From positions 78,562 to 142,561 of the forward strand of contig NZ_JAIQYY010000013.1 of NCBI RefSeq assembly GCF_020181035.1: a stretch of DNA of 64,000 nucleotides, read 5' to 3'. The stretch comes from Streptomyces sp. CoH27. GTDB lineage: Bacteria; Actinomycetota; Actinomycetes; Streptomycetales; Streptomycetaceae. A program made the translations under genes and the position numbers. Below, piece by piece: positions 58,764 through 64,000 of the stretch; position 1 is the stretch's first letter, and the number at the start of each line of letters is the position of its first letter. The notes under the pieces are model-generated. The model saw nothing but the letters and a program-made list of their open reading frames with translations, ran no database searches and was not told the DNA's origin.

Positions 58764-59609
58764 TCAGTCCTCCTGGGCGGCGGCACGGCCGTCGTCGAGT
58801 CCGTCCCGGACGACGTCGAAACCGGGGGGCTGGGGGTTCCCCTCAGGAAAAACGCGCATGCGGTCGAGTACGGCCTCCGCCGTTGGCTCTTCCATCTCGT
58901 CCACGATCCGCCCGTCCGCGAGGAAGAGCACCAGGTCGGAGTGGGCGGCGGCGCCGGGGTCGTGGGTGACCATGACGACCGACTGCCCGAGCTCGTCCAC
59001 CGCACCGCGCAGGAAGCCCAGCACCTCCAGGCCGGCCCGCGAGTCCAGGTTGCCGGTCGGCTCGTCGGCGAAGATCAGCTCCGGCCGGGAGACCAGCGCC
59101 CGCGCGCACGCGACCCGCTGCTGCTGACCGCCGGAGAGCTGCGCGGGCCGGTGCTTCAGCCGGTCCCGCAGGCCGAGCCTGTCGATCACCTGGTCCAGCC
59201 ACTCCTCGTCGGGTGCCCGGCCCGCGATGGCCATCGGCAGCGTGATGTTCTCGGCGGCCGTGAGCGTCGGGATGAGGTTGAACGACTGGAACATGAACCC
59301 GATCCGGTCCCGCCGCAGCCGGGTCAGCTCCCGTTCCTTCAGCCCGGTGATCTCGGTGTCGCCCAGCCACACCCGGCCGGCCGACACGGTGTCGAGGCCC
59401 GCCAGACAGTGCATGAGCGTGGACTTCCCGGACCCCGAGGGGCCCATCACGGCGGTGAACCGGCCGCGCGCGATGTCCACGTCCACCGAGTCCAGGGCGA
59501 GCACGGCCGTCTCGCCGGAGCCGTAGGCCTTGGTCAGCCCCCGGGCGCGGGCCGCGATCCCGCCGTCCGGCAAGCGGCCCGACGCGTGCTGCGCAGCAGG
59601 TGTGGACAA
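58764..59609 (-). CDS. ABC transporter ATP-binding protein (MacB/LolD type)
   Basis: A 281-residue ATPase. Walker A is MGPSGSGKSTLMH, followed by the Q-loop FMFQSFNLIPTL, the signature QLSGGQQQRVACARAL, Walker B LIFADEPTGNLDS and the H-switch VMVTHDPG. It is the partner of the large FtsX permease. TTG at 59609 is taken as the start because GGGAGGCGG lies 6 bp ahead and no ATG or GTG lies between it and the domain; the frame to 59675 has no ribosome site. Confidence 0.9.
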   Translation of the reverse strand: MSTPAAQHASGRLPDGGIAARARGLTKAYGSGETAVLALDSVDVDIARGRFTAVMGPSGSGKSTLMHCLAGLDTVSAGRVWLGDTEITGLKERELTRLRRDRIGFMFQSFNLIPTLTAAENITLPMAIAGRAPDEEWLDQVIDRLGLRDRLKHRPAQLSGGQQQRVACARALVSRPELIFADEPTGNLDSRAGLEVLGFLRGAVDELGQSVVMVTHDPGAAAHSDLVLFLADGRIVDEMEEPTAEAVLDRMRVFPEGNPQPPGFDVVRDGLDDGRAAAQED

Positions 59610-59698
59610 GACCGCCTCCCGTTCGCCGGAACCGCCGTCCCGGGCGAGCGTAGGGGACAGGCCGACCGGGCGCACTGATTCCGCGCGCCCTTGCCCTT

Positions 59699-59720
59699 GC
59701 TAGCATCTCGGCGCTAGCGT
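59699..59720 (+). promoter_or_regulatory. Toxin-antitoxin promoter with paired GCTAGC operator
   Basis: GCTAGC occurs twice (59699-59704, 59713-59718), 14 bp between starts, about 1.3 helical turns. TTGCCC at 59691 and TAGCGT at 59715-59720 give an 18-bp spacer, and TAGCGT ends 6 bp before the ATG. Two repeats over the promoter are what an RHH antitoxin dimer pair would bind. Confidence 0.6.
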
Positions 59721-59726
59721 CGAAGC

Positions 59727-59972
59727 ATGGCGAAGACCCAGCTGAACGTGCGCGTGGACGAAGGCACCGCCCGCGCGGCCCGCGAACGCGCCCTGGCCCG
59801 TGGCATCAGCGTCAACCGCTATATCGAAGAGCTGGTCAGACAGGACACCGGGGAGGCCGGCCGGACGTTCGTGGAGGCCGCCGCCGACTTCATGAAGCAG
59901 TACGAGACCGTGTTCGCCGAGGAGTTCACCGACCCCCGAGGCACCGGTACCGGCACCGGGGACGGCCGCTGA
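59727..59972 (+). CDS. RHH-type antitoxin
   Basis: An 81-residue protein. MAKTQLNVRVDEGTARAARERALARGISVNRYIEELVRQ is a ribbon-helix-helix DNA-binding fold (given here as its known ends), and the acidic C-terminal part (FVEAAADFMKQYETVFAEEF) should wrap the toxin. It should repress its own promoter at the GCTAGC pair and neutralise the product of the next gene, whose start lies 4 bp after its stop. The mRNA is probably leaderless. Confidence 0.8.
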   Translation: MAKTQLNVRVDEGTARAARERALARGISVNRYIEELVRQDTGEAGRTFVEAAADFMKQYETVFAEEFTDPRGTGTGTGDGR

Positions 59973-59976
59973 TCCC

Positions 59977-60351
59977 TTGAACGAGCTCAGCATCGACCTC
60001 GCCTGGCTGCTCATGCTCGCCGAACAGCGCACCCCCGGGGACCCGCAGGTCACCGACTGGGGCGCGCTGATCGCCGCCGTCGCCCGGCACCGGGCCGAGA
60101 TATTCGGCGTGCCCGTCTACGACGACCCGCACGCCCGCGCCGCGTCCCTGCTCCAGCTGCTGATCCACGTACCGGCGCTGGAACGCTCCAACGCGCTGTT
60201 CGCCTCCGCGGTCGCCTACGCCTACCTGGTCGCGAGCGGTGCCAAGGTCGTCACCACGGCGGAACAGGTGCGCGACCTCGCCCGGCTGGTGAAGGACGGC
60301 GGCGCCGACGTGGACGACATCGCGCGGGAGCTGCGGCGCTGGAGCATCTGA
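59977..60351 (+). CDS. Fic/Doc-family toxin with a degenerate catalytic motif
   Basis: A 124-residue Doc-like toxin starting at TTG 4 bp after the antitoxin. The family core HxFx(D/E)GN(K/G)R is changed to HVPALERSNALFASAVAYAYL: the His and Asn are kept, the GN-x-R phosphate-binding part is not. The surrounding helices (LLQLLIHVPALERSNALF, LVASGAKVV) match actinobacterial Fic toxin-antitoxin proteins. Doc phosphorylates EF-Tu; whether this form can transfer phosphate or nucleotides is open. Confidence 0.7.
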   Translation: MNELSIDLAWLLMLAEQRTPGDPQVTDWGALIAAVARHRAEIFGVPVYDDPHARAASLLQLLIHVPALERSNALFASAVAYAYLVASGAKVVTTAEQVRDLARLVKDGGADVDDIARELRRWSI

Positions 60352-60376
60352 CGAGGGCCGTACGACAGGGGGCCGG

Positions 60377-61069
60377 TCAGCGGGCCTCCGGCTCCCCCGG
60401 CCGCCAGGCGACGCCCAGCACCCCGTACGAGGTCGGCAGCTTCGGGCCCTTCTCCGGCAGCGACAGCCGCCGGTACGGCCCGAGTCCGAACCCGGCCTCG
60501 CGCAGCGCGGCGACCGGCTCGCGGGCCACATGACAGCCGCCGAACAGGGCGGGCCACACGGTGCGGTCCAGGGCCTGCTGGGTCAGCGTCATCGCCCGGC
60601 CGCCGCCCCGCCCGTGCTCGAAGAACCGCACCTCACCGCCGGGCCGCAGCACCCGCCGTACCTCGGCCAGCGTCCGCGCCACGTCACGCACGCTGCACAG
60701 CACCAGTGACAGCACGGCCGCGTCGAAGGCCTCGCTCTTGACGGGCAGCGCCTCCGCCGCGCCCGGTACGACGTCGACCGGCACCTCGGCGCGCAGCGCG
60801 GCCTGCCGGGCCAACTGCCTGAGCAGCGGCTCCGGTTCGAGCGCGACGACCTCGGCGACGGCGGCGGGGTAGTGCGCGAAGTTCAGCCCGTTCCCCGCGC
60901 CGATCTCGATCACCCGCCCGGACAGCCCGGCGAGCAGTCGCGTCCGCACCCCGGCCAGACCGAGCCGGGTCTCGGCGTCCACGCTGCAGCGGGCGTAGAA
61001 GCGGGCGAACAGCGGGTGGTGGACGGGACTCGGGGCCACCTTGGCAGACCCGGCCGACGTCAGTCGCAT
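60377..61069 (-). CDS. Class I SAM-dependent methyltransferase
   Basis: A 230-residue methyltransferase. Motif I is VIEIGAGNGLNFAHYP, post-I is VVALEPEP, motif II is FDAAVLSLVLCSV, and RVLRPGGEVRFFEHG is motif III. It resembles methyltransferases acting on small molecules (UbiE/type 11 group). ATG at 61069 follows GGGAGGTGC. It lies downstream of bioD on the same strand with a 60-bp gap. Confidence 0.88.
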   Translation of the reverse strand: MRLTSAGSAKVAPSPVHHPLFARFYARCSVDAETRLGLAGVRTRLLAGLSGRVIEIGAGNGLNFAHYPAAVAEVVALEPEPLLRQLARQAALRAEVPVDVVPGAAEALPVKSEAFDAAVLSLVLCSVRDVARTLAEVRRVLRPGGEVRFFEHGRGGGRAMTLTQQALDRTVWPALFGGCHVAREPVAALREAGFGLGPYRRLSLPEKGPKLPTSYGVLGVAWRPGEPEAR

Positions 61070-61127
61070 GGCACCTCCCGGAGGACGTTCTCAGGGGGAT
61101 TGTCCCCCGGGAAGCACGAGGGCACCC

Positions 61128-61844
61128 CTACGGCGCTACGCGCACCCGGAACGCCTCCGCGTCCCACACCCCGTCCAGCCGAGGCGCGAGCCAACCCGGC
61201 GCGGCAACCCGGAAGTCGTCGGGCGGCACTGCTCCCGCCCCGGCGGGAATCGCCCCCAGCAGCGGAGCCCCCGCCACCTCCGGCAGGTCGGCCACGTTGC
61301 AGCGGGCGGCGAGGTCGGGGGAGCCGGGCCAGCTGCCGATGACCACGCCCGCCAACTCCAGCTCCCGGCGCCGCAGTTCGCGGGCCGTCAGCTCCGTGGT
61401 GTTCAGAGTGCCGAGCCCGGCCGAGGCCACGACCAGCACGGGTGCGTCCAGCAGCCGGGCCACGTCCGCCAGCGTGCCGCCGGCCGCGTCGAACCGGACG
61501 AGCAGCCCGCCCGCGCCCTCGACCAGCACCAGATCGTGCTCGGTGGCCAGCTTGGCCGCCCGGTCGGCCACCTCCCGCGGATGCACCGGAGCCATCCCGG
61601 CCCGCCGGGCCGCCGTACCCGGCGCCAACGGCTCGGGAAAGCGGGCCATTTCGGTCGCCGTGAGCGGACCCGCGAGCCGCGCGACCTCGTCGGCGTCCCC
61701 GCGCTCGTCCGGCCGTACGCCCGTCTGCGCGGCCTTCAGCACGGCCACCGAGCGCCCCGCCGCGAGCGCCGCGGCGGCGACGGCGGCGGTGGTGACCGTC
61801 TTGCCGACCTCCGTGCCCGTCCCCGTGATCACCAGTACCGGCAT
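61128..61844 (-). CDS. bioD: Dethiobiotin synthase
   Basis: A 238-residue ATPase. The P-loop is GTGTEVGKTVTT; LKAAQTGVRP and VEGAGGLLVRFD are family-typical. It closes the ureido ring of dethiobiotin from 7,8-diaminopelargonate, CO2 and ATP. Its ATG lies one base after the bioA stop, so it is coupled to bioA in the bioB-bioA-bioD operon. Confidence 0.94.
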   Translation of the reverse strand: MPVLVITGTGTEVGKTVTTAAVAAAALAAGRSVAVLKAAQTGVRPDERGDADEVARLAGPLTATEMARFPEPLAPGTAARRAGMAPVHPREVADRAAKLATEHDLVLVEGAGGLLVRFDAAGGTLADVARLLDAPVLVVASAGLGTLNTTELTARELRRRELELAGVVIGSWPGSPDLAARCNVADLPEVAGAPLLGAIPAGAGAVPPDDFRVAAPGWLAPRLDGVWDAEAFRVRVAP

Positions 61845-61845
61845 C

Positions 61846-63135
61846 TCAACCCTCCCGCGCCGCGGCGCACACCGCGCGCGCGATCCGTGCCACGTCCTCG
61901 TCCGAGGCGACGTACGGCGGCATCGTGTAGACCAGGTCGCGGAAGGGCCGCAGCCACACGCCCTCCCGCACCGCGGCGTCCGTCGCGGCCTTCATGTCCA
62001 CCTCGTGGTCGAGCTGGACGACCCCGATGGCGCCCAGAACACGGACGTCCTTCACCCCCGGCAGGTCCGAGGCCGGCGCCAGTCCATCCCGCAGACCCGC
62101 CTCGATCCGCTTGACCTCCGACAGCCAGTCCTGCCCCAGCAGCAGTCCGACCGAGGCGCAGGCGACGGCCGCCGCGAGCGGGTTGCCCATGAACGTCGGG
62201 CCGTGCGCGAGCACCGGCACCTCGCCCCGCGAGATGCCGTCGGCGACCCGCGCGGTGCACAGCGTCGCCGCCATCGTCAGATAGCCGCCGGTCAGCGCCT
62301 TGCCCACGCACATCACATCCGGGGTGACGGCCGCGTGGTCCGCCGCGAACAGCGCACCCGTACGGCCGAACCCGGTGGCGATCTCGTCGAACACCAGCAG
62401 CACGTCGTGCGCGTCGCACGCCTCGCGCAGCACCCGCAGATAGGCGGGGGAGTGGAAGCGCATCCCGCCCGCGCCCTGCACCACCGGCTCCACGATCACC
62501 GCGGCCAGTTCGTCCGCGTGGCGTGCGATCAGCTCACGCAGCCGGTCCGCGTACGACTCCTCGTACTCCACCGGGGGCGCGTCGGCGAACACCTGGCGCG
62601 GCAGCACGCCGGACCACAGCTCGTGCATCCCGCCCTCGGGGTCGCACACGGACATCGGCTGCCAGGTGTCGCCGTGGTAGCCGCCGCGCCAGGTCAGCAG
62701 GCGCCGCTTGCCCGGGCGGCCGAGCGAACGCCAGTACTGGAGGCACATCTTCACGGCGACCTCGACCGACACCGAGCCGGAGTCGGCCAGGAAGACATGC
62801 TCCAGGCCCTCGGGCGACATGTCGACAAGGAGCTTTGCGAGCCGTACGGCGGGCTCGTGCGTGAGCCCGCCGAACATCACATGGCTCATCCGGCCGAGCT
62901 GCCGCCGGGCCGCCTCGTTGAGGACCGGGTGGTTGTAGCCGTGGATCGCCGACCACCAGGACGACATGCCGTCCACCAGCTCGCCCGAGCCGTCCGCGAG
63001 CCGGAGCCGGACCCCGCTCGCCGACTCCACGACGAGCGGTTCGACACGCCCGGGCATCGGTCCGTACGGATGCCACACGTGCCGCCGGTCCAGCTCCAGC
63101 AGGTCGGGCACGCTCGGGCCGGGCAGGTCAGGCAT
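61846..63135 (-). CDS. bioA: Adenosylmethionine-8-amino-7-oxononanoate aminotransferase
   Basis: A 429-residue class III aminotransferase. It begins with the family's HVWHPYGPM, has the PLP-lysine segment VGKALTGGYLTMAATLC and GAGGMRFH. It transfers an amino group from S-adenosylmethionine to KAPA to form 7,8-diaminopelargonate. The ATG at 63135 overlaps the end of bioB by 8 bp. Confidence 0.94.
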   Translation of the reverse strand: MPDLPGPSVPDLLELDRRHVWHPYGPMPGRVEPLVVESASGVRLRLADGSGELVDGMSSWWSAIHGYNHPVLNEAARRQLGRMSHVMFGGLTHEPAVRLAKLLVDMSPEGLEHVFLADSGSVSVEVAVKMCLQYWRSLGRPGKRRLLTWRGGYHGDTWQPMSVCDPEGGMHELWSGVLPRQVFADAPPVEYEESYADRLRELIARHADELAAVIVEPVVQGAGGMRFHSPAYLRVLREACDAHDVLLVFDEIATGFGRTGALFAADHAAVTPDVMCVGKALTGGYLTMAATLCTARVADGISRGEVPVLAHGPTFMGNPLAAAVACASVGLLLGQDWLSEVKRIEAGLRDGLAPASDLPGVKDVRVLGAIGVVQLDHEVDMKAATDAAVREGVWLRPFRDLVYTMPPYVASDEDVARIARAVCAAAREG

Positions 63136-64000
63136 TGGGTGCGAGGTCCGTTCCGGCACCCCGGCGGCGGACGGCGACGAGGTCGGTGCGCGCCTCGTGT
63201 GCGGCGGGCGCCGCGGCCGTGGCCGCCGTACCGCACCCGTCCGCACCCTCGTGCGAGCCGCAGACGGACCCGCATCCGGCACCCTCGTGCGAGCCGCATC
63301 CGGCGCTCTCGTGCGCTCCGCAGCCGCCGGTGGCCGCCGTCGCGCGGTGCTCGGGCAGGGTCACCTCGCCGGCGCCCTCCACCTCGAACCCGGCGTCCGC
63401 GATCATCTCCAGGTCGGCCTTGCCGGCCTGGCCCTCGGTGGTCAGGTAGTCGCCGAGGAAGATGGAGTTGGCCAGGTGCAGGGCGAGGGGCTGCATCGTG
63501 CGCAGATGAACCTCGCGGCCGCCCGCGATGCGCACCTCGACGTCCGGGCACACGAAACGGACCATCGCCAGGATCCTGAGGCAGCGCTGCGGGGTGAGGT
63601 TCCACTCCTTGGCCAGCGGGGTGCCCTCGACCGGGATCAAGAAGTTGACCGGGACCGAGTCGGGGTCCAGCTCGCGCAGCGAGAAGACCACGTCGACCAG
63701 GTCCTCGTCGCTCTCGCCCATGCCCGCGATCAGGCCGGAGCAGGCGGACAGGCCGGCGGCGTGCGCCTTGTTCACCGTGTCCACCCGGTCCGCGTAGGTG
63801 TGGGTGGTGGTGATGTCCGCGTACGTCCCCTCGGACGTGTTGAGGTTGTGGTTGTAGGCGTCCGCGCCCGCCTCGCGCAGCCGCTCGGCCTGGCCGTCGG
63901 AGAGCAGCCCGAGGCAGGCGCACACCTCGACGCCCTCGTTCTGATCCTTGATCGCCTTGATGGTGCCGGCGACCCGCTCCACGTCACGGTCGGTCGGACC
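63128..64000 (-). CDS. bioB: Biotin synthase, N-terminus beyond window, with Cys/His-rich C-terminal tail
   Basis: The last 290 codons of a radical-SAM biotin synthase; the [4Fe-4S] CxxxCxxC region lies outside. Conserved YNHNLNTS, SGLIAGMGE, VNFLIPVEGTPL and SIFLGDYLTT are present. The enzyme inserts sulfur into dethiobiotin. After the normal end come about 70 extra residues with repeated GCGSHEGA-like units holding eight Cys and several His, an uncommon tail that may bind iron or another metal. The stop overlaps the bioA start. Confidence 0.93.
   Translation of the reverse strand, partial: GPTDRDVERVAGTIKAIKDQNEGVEVCACLGLLSDGQAERLREAGADAYNHNLNTSEGTYADITTTHTYADRVDTVNKAHAAGLSACSGLIAGMGESDEDLVDVVFSLRELDPDSVPVNFLIPVEGTPLAKEWNLTPQRCLRILAMVRFVCPDVEVRIAGGREVHLRTMQPLALHLANSIFLGDYLTTEGQAGKADLEMIADAGFEVEGAGEVTLPEHRATAATGGCGAHESAGCGSHEGAGCGSVCGSHEGADGCGTAATAAAPAAHEARTDLVAVRRRGAGTDLAPNA

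Noticed and set aside
56174..58969. Open frame of 931 codons on the plus strand
   Set aside because: It is antisense to the FtsX permease, very rich in Arg/Gly/Gln/His, with no domain.

Overview
The window looks like a piece of a Streptomyces chromosome, or that of a close relative. GC content and third-position GC are very high. GTG starts are common, many 4-bp stop/start overlaps occur, and many genes have a TANNNT -10 box placed so that the start codon is the first transcribed base. The gene set (ferredoxin/P450 operon, F420-type oxidoreductases, ECF41 sigma factor, phoD with a PHO box, purB, bioBAD) also fits. I saw no rRNA, confident tRNA, CRISPR array or intact mobile element.

Layout. 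1-5100 is the end of a natural-product operon: a PKS C-terminus (dehydratase plus built-in phosphopantetheinyl transferase), a free acyl carrier protein, an alpha/beta hydrolase, an MGT-type glycosyltransferase and a zinc-finger methyltransferase. A flippase-like membrane protein converges on it (5108-6151). 6411-13728 holds small housekeeping and transport units: DedA, gamma-carbonic anhydrase, a hexapeptide acyltransferase, a DMT exporter with a divergent XRE-cupin regulator, a YbaK editing protein, a His-rich CDF metal exporter with a divergent ArsR repressor, and pobA. 13794-24246 holds an APC permease, a CoA-binding protein, a CysRS-like protein coupled to a SixA phosphatase, YigZ, the sbcD-sbcC pair, an Lrp regulator, a rhodanese and an orphan Imm21 protein.

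24264-27154 (minus strand) is a ferredoxin / ferredoxin reductase / cytochrome P450 operon. It is followed by a membrane protein, a decayed SDR gene, a DUF885 protein, and an Lrp regulator divergent from a methionine gamma-lyase-like PLP enzyme. 32204-40508 holds a membrane-ACT-GNAT fusion, Tat-exported PhoD, an alpha/beta hydrolase, an NADP reductase divergent from an ECF41 sigma factor, and a GntR regulator convergent with a ROK regulator. 40610-44185 is a LuxR-type two-component system divergent from a two-gene ABC transporter.

44227-50781 is the most irregular stretch. It has a TTA-containing orphan gene, 7-bp tandem repeats, a mismatch glycosylase overlapping purB, about 600 bp of gene debris with a perfect 18-bp palindrome, a 57-aa membrane peptide, two tandem paralogous membrane proteins, and an HxlR regulator divergent from a hydrolase with an Asp nucleophile. 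50976-60351 holds a GDSL hydrolase, two CNNM/CBS (hemolysin-type) proteins, a GNAT, a luciferase-like oxidoreductase, an FtsX/MacB-type ABC transporter, and an RHH antitoxin with a Fic/Doc-like toxin. 60377-64000 holds a methyltransferase and the bioB-bioA-bioD operon, with bioB cut by the window end.

The points most worth following up are the PKS-linked lipid or glycoside locus, the degenerate-motif Fic toxin with its paired GCTAGC operator, the Cys/His-rich BioB tail, the inverted pair of PHO boxes, the CTG start apparently coupled to purB, and the catalytically emptied CysRS-like protein coupled to SixA.
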